A DNA stretch of 45,582 bases from Bordetella parapertussis (GCA_945883615.1 CAMCYB010000011.1:1-45582); one strand, 5' to 3'. Positions 28,693 to 37,235 are shown, counted from the stretch's first letter. Program-made: numbers and translations. Notes: a model not told the origin generated them from the sequence alone.

Positions 28693-29336
28693 ACGCTTCC
28701 ACCCTAATCAAACCTTATCTACCCCCACCCATTGATAGCTTCAGTCTATTAAATGATGCACAACGACAAGAATCGCTTGAAAAATTACTTAAACAATGTC
28801 AATGGCAACCCCATCAAGATGTGTGGGTTTATGGTTATGGTTCTTTAATTTGGCGCCCTGAATTTGAATTTATAGAGAAAAGATTTGCGACTTTGCGTGG
28901 CCACCACCGCTCTCTTTGCCTTTGGTCTCGGGTAAACCGTGGTACCCCAGAAAAACCAGGGCTGGTGTTTGGTCTTGATCGTGGCGGCTCTTGCCACGGC
29001 ATGGCTTACCGCATACCTGCCAAAACCATACCAGATACCTTTCAAAAACTTTGGGCTAGAGAAATGTCAACGGGTGCCTACATACCTAAATGGTTACGTT
29101 GCAGCACCCAAACGGGCGACATTTCAACTCTTTGTTTTGTTGTGAACCGTCAAGCAGTCAGCTATGTTCCAAAATTAGAAATCAACCAAACGCTTGAAAT
29201 TATTACCCGAGCACAAGGCCGCTATGGCTCTTGTACTGAATACGTATTACAAACTCATCACGCTTTAGAAGCTGTCGGCATTCGAGATAAACGCCTAGCA
29301 GCCATTGCAACGGCCCTATGCAACCCAGTTTTATGA
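28689..29336 (+). CDS. chaC: Glutathione-specific gamma-glutamylcyclotransferase (ChaC-like)
   Basis: ChaC proteins split glutathione into 5-oxoproline and Cys-Gly. The 215 residues contain the substrate loop VWVYGYGSLIWRPEFEF (45-61), RGHHRSLCLWSRVNRGTPEKPGLVFGLD and the catalytic glutamate in LWAREMSTGAY (Glu125). Length fits the family. It overlaps the MFS gene by four bases and is the end of that two-gene unit. A hairpin at 29386-29415 lies 49 bases past the stop. The family call is firm; preference for glutathione is by family. Confidence 0.92.
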   Translation: MNASTLIKPYLPPPIDSFSLLNDAQRQESLEKLLKQCQWQPHQDVWVYGYGSLIWRPEFEFIEKRFATLRGHHRSLCLWSRVNRGTPEKPGLVFGLDRGGSCHGMAYRIPAKTIPDTFQKLWAREMSTGAYIPKWLRCSTQTGDISTLCFVVNRQAVSYVPKLEINQTLEIITRAQGRYGSCTEYVLQTHHALEAVGIRDKRLAAIATALCNPVL

Positions 29337-29385
29337 GGTGTTCAGGCGGCGCGTTAAAATAGACGTTTATATTTATTATTTAGTG

Positions 29386-29415
29386 ATGGCTTGTTTTTAC
29401 ATGTGAAAACGCCAT
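29386..29415. other. Bulged hairpin between chaC and pdxH
   Basis: ATGGC (29386-29390) pairs with GCCAT (29411-29415) and GTTTT (29393-29397) with AAAAC (29406-29410), leaving an 8-base loop and a 2-base bulge. On the minus strand it reads similarly. There is no clean T-run beyond it. It may end chaC transcription or sit in the pdxH leader. Confidence 0.4.
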
Positions 29416-29458
29416 GCTTATTTCAGCACTAGAGCAATTAAACCCTTGAGGTCACATT

Positions 29459-30091
29459 ATGTCTGTCGCTGATATGCGTCAAAGTTACGAGAAAAACACC
29501 CTGCTAGAAGCAAATGCAGCCGCGTCACCCTTTAAACAGTTTGACCTGTGGTTCAACGAAGCCGTTGCCACGCAAGTGCCAGAGCCCACTGCCATGACAT
29601 TGGCTACGGCTAATGCAGAAGGTCACCCCTCAGCGCGCATCGTTTTACTTAAAGGGTTTGACGACGCGGGGTTTGTGTTCTTTACCAACTACCTCTCGCG
29701 CAAGGGTCAAGAACTCGCAACACAGCCTTGGGCCAGCCTTTTATTTTTCTGGCAGAGTCTTGAGCGTCAAGTTCGTATTGATGGTCAAATTCACAAAATC
29801 AGTGATGCTGAATCAGATACTTATTTTCATAGTCGCCCGCTGGGCTCACGCATCGGTGCGTGGGCTTCAGCACAAAGCCAACCGATTTCAATTGAGGCGT
29901 TACAACAACAAGTCGTTGATACGCAAACCTTGTATGGCGAAACACCCCCACGACCTGCGCACTGGGGTGGCTACTGCTTAGTGCCCACCGCCTTTGAATT
30001 CTGGCAAGGCCGACCTTCACGTTTACACGACCGGCTGCAATACAAACCTGATGGCAACGGTACTTGGCATATTGAGCGTTTATCACCATGA
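29459..30091 (+). CDS. pdxH: Pyridoxamine/pyridoxine 5'-phosphate oxidase
   Basis: PdxH is an FMN enzyme that makes pyridoxal 5'-phosphate in de novo and salvage routes. The 210 residues match the family length. Visible parts are the N-terminal [48 protein letters not shown] with RKGQEL (FMN and substrate contacts), and the signature [16 protein letters not shown] near the C-terminus. GAGG nine bases before the ATG is a good ribosome-binding site. The stop overlaps the flavin reductase start (ATGA), placing two FMN-using proteins in one translationally coupled unit. Confidence 0.97.
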   Translation: MSVADMRQSYEKNTLLEANAAASPFKQFDLWFNEAVATQVPEPTAMTLATANAEGHPSARIVLLKGFDDAGFVFFTNYLSRKGQELATQPWASLLFFWQSLERQVRIDGQIHKISDAESDTYFHSRPLGSRIGAWASAQSQPISIEALQQQVVDTQTLYGETPPRPAHWGGYCLVPTAFEFWQGRPSRLHDRLQYKPDGNGTWHIERLSP

Positions 30092-30591
30092 GCACACCCC
30101 ATTTAGCAACTGACTCAAAAGCCTTTCGTCATGCCCTAGGGCGGTTTCCAACGGGTGTCACCATTGTGACCACCCAGCTGCCCGGTCAAACCCCCATGGG
30201 GCTGACTGTGAGTTCTTTTAACTCGGTATCACTTGATCCGCCACTCGTCATCTGGAGCTTGTCTAAGCAGTCGTCTTCGCGTCATGCCTTTCAAAGTTGT
30301 GAACGCTATGTTATTCACGTGCTGGCTGCCGATCAAATGAGCCTTGCTAACCGTTTTGCAAAAGGCACACAAGCCGAACGTTTTGAAGGCATAGATTTAG
30401 TATCAACCCCCCATGGCGCCATGAGGCTTGATCTGCCCTGCGCGGCTTGGTTTGAGTGTGTGAACAAACACGTGCACGAAGAAGGCGATCATTTAGTTTT
30501 TATCAGCTCAGTTGAATACTGCGCCGATACCGAAACGTTACCCCTGATCTATCATGCAGGTGGCTACGACCTGACTCCAAAAGGCACTTAA
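30088..30591 (+). CDS. Flavin reductase-like FMN-binding protein
   Basis: A 167-residue split-barrel protein of the flavin reductase family, which supplies reduced FMN/FAD to two-component monooxygenases. Recognisable are the N-terminal [46 protein letters not shown] (flavin phosphate binding), and [13 protein letters not shown]. No oxygenase partner is visible in the window. It overlaps pdxH by four bases and is followed six bases later by the FAD oxidoreductase. Coupling to pdxH may just serve shared expression of flavin proteins. Confidence 0.9.
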   Translation: MSTPHLATDSKAFRHALGRFPTGVTIVTTQLPGQTPMGLTVSSFNSVSLDPPLVIWSLSKQSSSRHAFQSCERYVIHVLAADQMSLANRFAKGTQAERFEGIDLVSTPHGAMRLDLPCAAWFECVNKHVHEEGDHLVFISSVEYCADTETLPLIYHAGGYDLTPKGT

Positions 30592-30597
30592 TCTTTT

Positions 30598-31710
30598 ATG
30601 CATGTTGACATTGAATGTGTCGTGCTCGGTGCGGGGGTCGTGGGGCTAGCCATTGCCCGACACGTAGCGTTAGCAGGGCATGAAGTATTTGTCACCGAGT
30701 CAGAAGCGGCAATTGGCACAGGCGTCAGTGCGCGCAATTCAGAAGTGATTCATGCCGGCATTTATTACCCGTCAGGCAGCCTAAAAGCGGAACTTTGCGT
30801 AAAAGGTAAAGTTCAACTTTATGCATACTGTCAAGCGCGGGGCATACCGCATCAACAAGTGGGCAAACTTATTGTTGCCACTGACACATCACAACAAAGC
30901 AATCTTGAAAATTTATTTGCCAAAGGCCTTGCTAATGGTGTGCATGATTTGCAATGGCTTTCTGCACAACAAGCCCAATCACTTGAACCTGCCTTACATT
31001 GTACAAGTGCTATTTATTCACCCTCTACCGGCATTATTGACACCCATGCCTTGATGCTGAGCCTTCAAGGTGATGGCCAGCAAGCTGGGGCTCAGTATGT
31101 GTTGAATAGCCCACTTGATTCAGCTCAAATTCAAGCCGACGGTACCATTGCGTTAACGTTTAACGACGCTGAGCGCACTCAGCTCAGTTGCCGTTGGCTC
31201 ATTAACGCGGCAGGCTTGAATGCCCCGCACGTCGCTCGAAAAATAAAGGGCCTTGCGGCTCAGCACATACCGACCCCGTATTTGTGCAAAGGTAGTTATT
31301 TTTCAATACAAGGCCGTGTGCCGTTTAGTCACCTCATTTACCCCGCACCACATGAAGCCGGTCTTGGCGTGCATTTAACGCTTGATTTGGCTGGGCAAGC
31401 TCGGTTTGGCCCCGATATTGAATGGGTTGAAAAGGAAGACTACAACGTTGATGCCCAACGGGCTGATGCCTTTTACGCTGAAGTGCGTCGCTACTGGCCC
31501 GACCTAAAAGACAACAGCCTGATGCCCGACTATGCTGGCATTCGACCTAAAGTTGTGGGGCCACATGACCCTGCTCACGATTTCGTGATTCAAGGCAAGA
31601 CTGCACACGCTGTACCTGGGCTTATAAATTTATTTGGTATTGAATCGCCAGGCATTACGTCTTGCTTGGCAATTGCTGAGCACGTTTATGGCAAACTTAC
31701 AACCGAATAA
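30598..31710 (+). CDS. FAD-dependent oxidoreductase of the DAO family (L-2-hydroxyglutarate oxidase-like)
   Basis: The 370 residues begin with the Rossmann FAD motif [23 protein letters not shown] (8-30, GxGxxG). [31 protein letters not shown] follows, a pattern shared with L-2-hydroxyglutarate dehydrogenase/oxidase (LhgO). The second FAD motif [14 protein letters not shown] and the C-terminal [11 protein letters not shown] and [20 protein letters not shown] complete the fold. The substrate may be a 2-hydroxy acid, but I would not assign lhgO without comparison. A short TTTT lies before the ATG, and no strong ribosome-binding site is seen. It follows the flavin reductase by six bases and probably belongs to the pdxH transcript. 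Confidence 0.88.
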   Translation: MHVDIECVVLGAGVVGLAIARHVALAGHEVFVTESEAAIGTGVSARNSEVIHAGIYYPSGSLKAELCVKGKVQLYAYCQARGIPHQQVGKLIVATDTSQQSNLENLFAKGLANGVHDLQWLSAQQAQSLEPALHCTSAIYSPSTGIIDTHALMLSLQGDGQQAGAQYVLNSPLDSAQIQADGTIALTFNDAERTQLSCRWLINAAGLNAPHVARKIKGLAAQHIPTPYLCKGSYFSIQGRVPFSHLIYPAPHEAGLGVHLTLDLAGQARFGPDIEWVEKEDYNVDAQRADAFYAEVRRYWPDLKDNSLMPDYAGIRPKVVGPHDPAHDFVIQGKTAHAVPGLINLFGIESPGITSCLAIAEHVYGKLTTE

Positions 31711-31735
31711 AAATCTTAATGAAAAGCAAAAACTT

Positions 31736-32599
31736 ATGAATACAACGCACGCTAATAACTATGTTTTAACGCTTTCATGCCCAGATCGCATTGGTATTGT
31801 GCATGGGGTCAGTGGTTTATTACTTCAGCATCAAGGCAATATTATTGATGCACAGCAATTCGGTGATGAGCAAAGCAATCAATTTTTTTTACGTATTCAT
31901 TTCGCTTTAGCATCGGCGCTAAACATTGAACCCCTGCGCCATAGTTTTGTTAATCTAAGCGAAGCGTTTGACATGACATGGAAAATTTATGATCTTTCCG
32001 TCAAATCAAAAGTTTTAATTTTGGTCAGCAAACAAGGTCATTGTTTAAACAATTTACTTTTTAGAGTTCGCAACCAACAGTTGCACGCTGACATGGTTGG
32101 GGTCGTTTCTAATCACCGTGATTTTGAAGACTTAGTCGCCTCATATGGCATTCCTTTTTATTACTTACCTGTTACACATGACACCAAAGCAAAACAAGAG
32201 GCTGACATACTTACATTGGTTGAAGAAAGCGAAACCGATTTGGTGGTTTTAGCGCGCTACATGCAAATTCTTTCGCCTTCATTATGTCAAGCGCTGGCGG
32301 GGCGAGCCATAAATATTCACCACAGCTTTTTACCTAGTTTTAAAGGGGCGCGCCCTTACTACCAAGCGCACGCCAAAGGTGTCAAAATTATCGGTGCCAC
32401 CGCGCATTATGTGACCCCTGATTTAGACGAGGGCCCGATTATTGAACAAGATATTGAAAGGGTTGATCACTCTATGAGTGCCCATGACTTAACTGAAGTG
32501 GGCAGTGATGTTGAGTTAAGAGTGTTAGCACGTGCGGTAGGTAACCATGTTGAACGACGCATTTTATTAAATGGTAATAAAACGGTTGTCTTTAAATAA
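31736..32599 (+). CDS. purU: Formyltetrahydrofolate deformylase
   Basis: PurU releases formate from 10-formyl-THF, balancing one-carbon pools and feeding formate to PurT where present. The 287-residue protein has an N-terminal ACT domain (LTLSCPDRIGIVHGVSGLL, about 10-85) and a formyltransferase-fold catalytic domain. Catalytic residues are Asn193 and His195 in INIHHSFLPSFKGARPY, and Asp231 in ATAHYVTPDLDEGPII. The ATG at 31736 matches the family N-terminus; in-frame starts upstream lie inside the FAD oxidoreductase gene and are unlikely. It follows that gene by 25 bases. Confidence 0.95.
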   Translation: MNTTHANNYVLTLSCPDRIGIVHGVSGLLLQHQGNIIDAQQFGDEQSNQFFLRIHFALASALNIEPLRHSFVNLSEAFDMTWKIYDLSVKSKVLILVSKQGHCLNNLLFRVRNQQLHADMVGVVSNHRDFEDLVASYGIPFYYLPVTHDTKAKQEADILTLVEESETDLVVLARYMQILSPSLCQALAGRAINIHHSFLPSFKGARPYYQAHAKGVKIIGATAHYVTPDLDEGPIIEQDIERVDHSMSAHDLTEVGSDVELRVLARAVGNHVERRILLNGNKTVVFK

Positions 32600-32703
32600 G
32601 ACGAATACCGATGTCATTTTGGCTTAAAGTAGTAAGATTCGAAGTTAATTTTTTCAATACAAAACATTTGTTAGACTTTAGAATCTTTCCCTTTGTTGTG
32701 CTT

Positions 32704-32731
32704 TTGTTTGCACCAATTATGTTGGTATAGA
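32704..32731 (+). promoter_or_regulatory. Possible promoter of the RodZ-like gene
   Basis: TTGTTT (32704-32709) and TATAGA (32726-32731) are separated by 16 bases in the AT-rich 148-base gap after purU. This is the best sigma70-like pair in that gap and lies about 17 bases before the TTG start. Motif reading only. Confidence 0.4.
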
Positions 32732-32747
32732 TACAGAAAGTAACCTC

Positions 32748-33761
32748 TTGAGACATATCGCTTTGAATGAAGATCAAAAATCTGAATTAACAAATATTGA
32801 GCCCTATTTAAAAGCTTGGGGCGAAACTTTAGCAACTGCCCGCACTCAGGTTGGTTTAGATCTTAACGATTTAAGTCGTCAGTTGGTTGTGTCAAAAAAC
32901 CAGCTTACTGCCATTGAAACAGGTTCAATTAAGCCTTTTCATAATGTGTTTTTTTATTTACAAGCACTGAAAAAATATCAAACTTTACTTAAGATTGAAC
33001 TCATTCCAGATCCTAAAACAGTTATTGTTCAAACTGATCGAAAATCAAAAAATCATCATGTAAAAGACAGTGGTGCAAGACTAAGCCATTTACAAACGTC
33101 AAAAATTTCATACCAGGCAAGCCCGAGGTTTAAGAAAAAAACGATTCAGTTCGCCTTACTAGGTGTTTTATCAATCGTTGTTTTGGTGGTTATGATTGTT
33201 TTGTTGCGCGCACCTTCAGAAATGATTCAAAATAATGTGGCAAAGCTCAATGCCGAGGTTATTTCTGAACCCATAACATCTGCTCTCACATCACCCACAC
33301 TTCCTAGCTTAGGGTTGAACCCAAACGCCAGCGAAATGGTTACGCCAACAAACCCCTTGGCTCAAGCCACGCAATCGCAGCCGTTATCGCAACCGTTATC
33401 GCAACCGTTATCGCAACCATCAGTTGCAGCCGCTTCTACACCAACTACCCCACTTACTCCAGCAAGACCGGCTGATGCAAATCAAGCTATGCCGCCCACA
33501 GCACTGAACATACTCAGCATATCGTTTACTGACGCGTGTTGGGTTCAAGCGATTGACAAAAACGGTGTAAAAATTGAAAAAATTTTTAATGCGGGCACTC
33601 AGTTTGAGCAACCTATCAATAATATTAAATCACTGGTCGTTGGTAACGCAGGTGCCGCTCAAGTTATGTTGGGTAACAAAAAGATTGACTTGGGTCTTTA
33701 TAAAAACCCACAAAGCTCAACGGCTCGTTTGTTCGAGAAAGACTTTGCCAGCATTCAGTAA
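32748..33761 (+). CDS. RodZ-like protein: helix-turn-helix, one membrane segment, periplasmic DUF4115 domain
   Basis: The 337 residues follow the RodZ plan. A cytoplasmic helix-turn-helix lies at about 22-85 (WGETLATARTQVGLDLNDLSRQLVVSKNQLTAIETG), then a basic linker and one membrane helix at 133-154. A low-complexity Pro/Ser/Thr stretch with QPLS repeats spans about 165-250. The C-terminal DUF4115-like beta domain begins ISFTDACWVQAIDKNG (about 256). The usual RodZ motif of the RGFVRNYA type is missing from the HTH region, so MreB binding is uncertain. The start is TTG 32748 with AGAAAG about eight bases upstream. It does not sit beside ispG/hisS as rodZ often does. It may be the true RodZ or a paralogue. 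The 3' end overlaps the convergent LysR gene by 45 bases. Confidence 0.8.
   Translation: MRHIALNEDQKSELTNIEPYLKAWGETLATARTQVGLDLNDLSRQLVVSKNQLTAIETGSIKPFHNVFFYLQALKKYQTLLKIELIPDPKTVIVQTDRKSKNHHVKDSGARLSHLQTSKISYQASPRFKKKTIQFALLGVLSIVVLVVMIVLLRAPSEMIQNNVAKLNAEVISEPITSALTSPTLPSLGLNPNASEMVTPTNPLAQATQSQPLSQPLSQPLSQPSVAAASTPTTPLTPARPADANQAMPPTALNILSISFTDACWVQAIDKNGVKIEKIFNAGTQFEQPINNIKSLVVGNAGAAQVMLGNKKIDLGLYKNPQSSTARLFEKDFASIQ
33378..33413 (+). repeat. 12-bp in-frame tandem repeat coding Gln-Pro-Leu-Ser
   Basis: Three 12-base units (33378-33389, 33390-33401, 33402-33413) code QPLS each; the last two are identical (CAACCGTTATCG) and the first differs at one base (CAG). A fourth partial unit CAACC follows. 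The repeat lies in the periplasmic linker of the RodZ-like protein and keeps frame on expansion or loss. Confidence 0.9.
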
Positions 33762-34685
33762 CCACGCCTGAAACGCATTTAATGCCGGGGTTGATTCTGC
33801 ATTTAATGACGAACCAAAATAGTACCCCTGTGAGACGGGCAATGGGTGATGAACCGGCATGACTAAATCGCCTTGCTTAATGGCTTCACTAACCAAAAAT
33901 CGAGGCAAAAGCCCAACCCCCAAGCCGGCATACACGGCTGCCAAAACCATACTAAACAGTTCATAACGTGGCCCGCCTGCCGCAAAAGCGGGGTAGGCTT
34001 GGTTTTGAGAGGCATACCAGTGCCGCCACGCATCAGGTCGAGAGGTGATGTGTATGTGGGTAAAGTGGGTTAAGGGTTGCTGATCTTGTCGAAACAAACT
34101 GATTTGTTTTTTTTCCGGCTTTATCTTAGTGTTTGACCCCAGAGTTTCTGTCACTTTAAGTAAGCTTGGGGTGCAGACCGGTATGACAGACTCTTCAGCA
34201 AATAAAAGCGAACTATTCGTACCGGGCCACATGGCATGGCTGTGGTAGATGGCAGCATCGAATGGGTGATCGGCAAAACTAAAGGGCAACGTTCGTAACG
34301 ACAAGCTAATGGCAATATCAGGGTGTTGCTTTTGAAAGTCAGGTAAACGTGGAATCAACCAGGCCGTTGCCAAGGTCGGCAACACGGCAATGTGTAGGCT
34401 ACGGCCTAAACCTGAACGGCTCATTAAGCCCAGCGTGTCTTTTTCAAGCTGCTCAAGATGTTGTCGTATACGTGCGGCATATTCTTGACCCGATTCTGTT
34501 AATGAGATGCGACGGCGCACGCGATTAAAAAGCTTGACCCCTAAACGCTCTTCAAGCCCAGTGATTTGCCGGTGAACTGCGCTGTGCGTTAATGCTAACT
34601 CGTCGGCTGCCCGAGAAAAGCTACCCAAGCGAGCCGTTGCCTCAAAAGCCTGCAAGGCCCCAAGATTTGGAATACCTTTACGCAT
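33717..34685 (-). CDS. LysR-family transcriptional regulator (GcvA-like)
   Basis: A 322-residue regulator with an N-terminal winged HTH (LGALQAFEATARLGSFSRAADELALTHSAVHRQITGLEERLGVKLFNR). A periplasmic-binding-like effector domain follows. The start MRKGIPNLGALQAFEA at ATG 34685 matches GcvA-type regulators; an in-frame start 63 bases upstream would run through the operator region. It is divergent from gcdH, 104 bases apart, a common arrangement in which LysR controls the neighbour and itself. In relatives such a gene is often annotated as the regulator of glutaryl-CoA dehydrogenase. The effector is presumably a glutarate or lysine catabolite, which is inference. The 3' end overlaps the RodZ-like gene. 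Confidence 0.92.
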   Translation of the reverse strand: MRKGIPNLGALQAFEATARLGSFSRAADELALTHSAVHRQITGLEERLGVKLFNRVRRRISLTESGQEYAARIRQHLEQLEKDTLGLMSRSGLGRSLHIAVLPTLATAWLIPRLPDFQKQHPDIAISLSLRTLPFSFADHPFDAAIYHSHAMWPGTNSSLLFAEESVIPVCTPSLLKVTETLGSNTKIKPEKKQISLFRQDQQPLTHFTHIHITSRPDAWRHWYASQNQAYPAFAAGGPRYELFSMVLAAVYAGLGVGLLPRFLVSEAIKQGDLVMPVHHPLPVSQGYYFGSSLNAESTPALNAFQAWLLNAGKVFLEQTSR

Positions 34686-34708
34686 AGTTATTGACCTCTT
34701 TGAACACG

Positions 34709-34739
34709 AATGTGCAATTTTATCAATTGCAATGTGCAA
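34709..34739. promoter_or_regulatory. Candidate LysR operator between the regulator and gcdH
   Basis: TTGCAATGTGCAA (34727-34739) is a perfect TTGCA-N3-TGCAA dyad and fits the LysR T-N11-A rule. Its right half AATGTGCAA (34731-34739) is repeated directly at 34709-34717, 22 bases away, about two helical turns. That matches the two-site layout of LysR regulators on divergent promoters. No binding data exist here. Confidence 0.6.
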
Positions 34740-34789
34740 ATAAAACACATAAGCTATTAAATATATTTATTTCTTTTGGAAACTGCAAT

Positions 34790-35983
34790 ATGACCTCTGC
34801 AACTTCATTTCAATGGGCTGACCCACTTTTGCTCGATATGCAGTTAACCGACGAAGAGCGAATGGTGCGCGATGCCGCTGCCGCCTATTGTCAAGACAAG
34901 CTCGCACCCCGTGTGCTCGAGGCTTTTCGACATGAAAAAATGGACATCACTATTTTTCCTGAAATGGGTGCTTTAGGCCTATTGGGTCCTACCATTCCAA
35001 CTGAATATGGTGGTGCTGGGCTCAATTATGTCAGCTACGGTCTTATTGCACGTGAGGTTGAGCGTATAGACTCTGGTTACCGTTCAATGATGAGCGTTCA
35101 GTCATCGTTGGTTATGGTGCCCATTAACGAATTTGGCAGCGATGCACAAAAACTCAAATATTTACCCAAACTCACAACCGGCGAATGGATCGGTTGCTTT
35201 GGTCTAACTGAACCCGATCACGGCTCAGACCCCGCTGGCATGGAAACCCGTGCCGTTAAAACAGCCGATGGCTACCGCGTGACGGGCAACAAAATCTGGA
35301 TCACCAACTCACCTGTTGCCGATGTGTTTATCATTTGGGGTAAATGTGTTGGTGGTGAACATGATGGCAAAATTCGTGGCTTCATTTTAGAAAAAGGCAT
35401 GAAAGGCCTCACCGCTCCAGCTATTCACGGTAAGGTCGGTTTACGTGCCTCAGTCACCGGCGAAATCGTAATGGACAACGTTGAGATAAGCGATGACCAA
35501 ATGTTACCAGGCGTATCAGGCCTCAAGGGCCCCTTCACCTGCTTGAACTCGGCGCGTTATGGTATTGCATGGGGCGCCTTGGGTGCAGCTGAAGCATGCT
35601 GGCATACAGCGCGTCAGTATGTGCTTGACCGTAAACAGTTTGGCCGCCCCTTGGCCGCAAATCAGCTCATTCAGAAAAAATTAGCCGATATGCAAACTGA
35701 AATCACGCTTGGCTTGCAGGGTTGCTTACGCTTAGGGCGTATGAAAGATGAGGGTACAGATTCAGTTGAAATCACTTCAATCATGAAGCGTAATTCATGT
35801 GGCAAAGCACTTGATGTTGCGCGTTTAGCGCGAGACATGTTGGGTGGCAATGGTATTTCAGACGAGTATGGTGTGGCACGACATCTTGTCAACCTGGAAG
35901 TGGTCAATACCTACGAGGGAACGCATGACATTCATGCCTTAATTCTAGGTCGCGCTCAAACGGGTATTCAGGCTTTTTTCTAA
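34790..35983 (+). CDS. gcdH: Glutaryl-CoA dehydrogenase
   Basis: The enzyme oxidises and decarboxylates glutaryl-CoA to crotonyl-CoA in lysine, tryptophan and glutarate breakdown. It is an FAD acyl-CoA dehydrogenase of 397 residues from ATG 34790 (GGA nine bases upstream). The motifs [48 protein letters not shown] and the catalytic base in [16 protein letters not shown] (Glu376) are characteristic of GcdH rather than other members. It is a single-gene unit: no CoA-transferase follows, as it does in some relatives. The divergent LysR gene probably controls it. The 81 bases after the stop contain a short tandem repeat. Confidence 0.95.
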   Translation: MTSATSFQWADPLLLDMQLTDEERMVRDAAAAYCQDKLAPRVLEAFRHEKMDITIFPEMGALGLLGPTIPTEYGGAGLNYVSYGLIAREVERIDSGYRSMMSVQSSLVMVPINEFGSDAQKLKYLPKLTTGEWIGCFGLTEPDHGSDPAGMETRAVKTADGYRVTGNKIWITNSPVADVFIIWGKCVGGEHDGKIRGFILEKGMKGLTAPAIHGKVGLRASVTGEIVMDNVEISDDQMLPGVSGLKGPFTCLNSARYGIAWGALGAAEACWHTARQYVLDRKQFGRPLAANQLIQKKLADMQTEITLGLQGCLRLGRMKDEGTDSVEITSIMKRNSCGKALDVARLARDMLGGNGISDEYGVARHLVNLEVVNTYEGTHDIHALILGRAQTGIQAFF

Positions 35984-36048
35984 AACCAATTAATTATTGC
36001 TCTAACGTTTATTTGCACTAAGATTCATGTCAATAAAGTTCATTTGCG

Positions 36049-36080
36049 CTAAAGCTCTTTTTCACTAAAGCTCTTTTTCA
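36049..36080. repeat. 16-bp tandem duplication spanning the sua5 stop codon
   Basis: CTAAAGCTCTTTTTCA occurs at 36049-36064 and again at 36065-36080, followed by a further CTAAA. On the minus strand the inner copy codes the last residues (EKEL) and TAG of Sua5, and the outer copy repeats the same bases just beyond the stop. Confidence 0.9.
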
Positions 36081-37213
36081 CTAAAAGCTGCAGCAGCGCG
36101 ATTGAGACGGTCATTCACACCGTTCCACTCGGCTGTTTGCGGTGGTTGACACCAAAATATTTGATCAACATGCAAATCATCAATGCCTCGCAGTGTGGCA
36201 TATAAGTCGTGTGCATAAGCCCCTGAGGTTTGCGCCAATAGTTTAAAGATCACCTCACCTTGTTGTGTTTGAATCTTTTGTTTTAACTGATTGAAATCAT
36301 CTTGGCGGTGTGACGCCACGACCGCTTTTTTATTTAGATGACGTTTGAGCCAGCTTTGATAGGCTGATACGACGGCTTGAGGCGTATTCTGTTCATAGAC
36401 GCTAGATTTTGCTGGAAGCAACATGATTGGCGTGCGCGGGGCATAATGGGCTTTTAACGAACCCGATACGCGCGGTGCCTCAGCATCAACCCCCTGCAAT
36501 GCCTGACCCAGCACGGCTTCAATTTGCAATGCGCTGATTCCACCTGGCCTGAGTAAAAAAACACCCTGCCCAGCTTGTACACGCGACAAATCAACGATTG
36601 TTGATTCAATACCTACTTCGCTGGCACCCCCTTCTAAGACGGGCATACCTTGGGCCACGAGCACTGGAAACTCAGCTTTGACATGAGCCGCCAAAGTGGG
36701 TGACACATGACCAAATAAATTTGCTGAAGGTGCCGCTACACCCGCTTGACCGTTAGGTTTATGTGATGCCAAAGCTTGAATCAAAGCTTGTGCAACCGGG
36801 TGCAACGGGCATCGTAAACCGATCGTGTCTTGCCCCCCACTCACTTGAGCGGGCAGGCTTGGCTGACGTTTCAAAATCAACGTTAAGGGCCCAGGCCAAA
36901 ATGCTTTAATGAGTTTATGTGCCTCGTCAGGTATATCTTTTGCCCAATGCTGCAAATTAGCATGAGCAGCCACATGCACAATAACAGGGTGATTTTGTGG
37001 TCGGCCTTTAGCAAGATAAATTAACTTAACAGCTCCAATATTTTCAGCATCAGCACCTAAACCGTAAACCGTTTCGGTAGGAAATGCGACTAAACCACCT
37101 GTTGACAGTAACTTTGCTGCATGCGCAACTGCTTTTTGATTCACTGTGGTCAGACCTTGCGTTTTTTGATGCGCGTCATCAAACAGGGGGCGAGGAAAAA
37201 TGGGCTTGGGCAT
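36065..37213 (-). CDS. sua5: L-threonylcarbamoyladenylate synthase (Sua5, two-domain)
   Basis: The protein makes threonylcarbamoyl-AMP from threonine, bicarbonate and ATP for the universal t6A37 tRNA modification. The YrdC domain shows GGLVAFPTETVYGLGADA, YLAKGRPQNHPVIVHV, FWPGPLTLIL and GVAAPSANLFGHVSPT. GIESTIVDLS and LLRPGGIS lead into the C-terminal Sua5 domain with SGSLKAHYAPRTP. At 382 residues it is somewhat longer than the roughly 340-350 usual. ATG 37213 matches the family. It is the last gene of the fba-pur run, 22 bases after purK. Its final codons lie in a tandem repeat. Confidence 0.95.
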   Translation of the reverse strand: MPKPIFPRPLFDDAHQKTQGLTTVNQKAVAHAAKLLSTGGLVAFPTETVYGLGADAENIGAVKLIYLAKGRPQNHPVIVHVAAHANLQHWAKDIPDEAHKLIKAFWPGPLTLILKRQPSLPAQVSGGQDTIGLRCPLHPVAQALIQALASHKPNGQAGVAAPSANLFGHVSPTLAAHVKAEFPVLVAQGMPVLEGGASEVGIESTIVDLSRVQAGQGVFLLRPGGISALQIEAVLGQALQGVDAEAPRVSGSLKAHYAPRTPIMLLPAKSSVYEQNTPQAVVSAYQSWLKRHLNKKAVVASHRQDDFNQLKQKIQTQQGEVIFKLLAQTSGAYAHDLYATLRGIDDLHVDQIFWCQPPQTAEWNGVNDRLNRAAAAFSEKEL

Positions 37214-37235
37214 TTCTGTTAAGACAACACCGGTA

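Noticed and set aside
31634..31735. N-terminal extension of PurU
   Set aside because: It overlaps the FAD oxidoreductase gene; the ACT domain begins directly after ATG 31736.
33378..33413. Short tandem repeat as a CRISPR-like array
   Set aside because: The units are 12 bases, contiguous and in frame, coding QPLS; there are no spacers.
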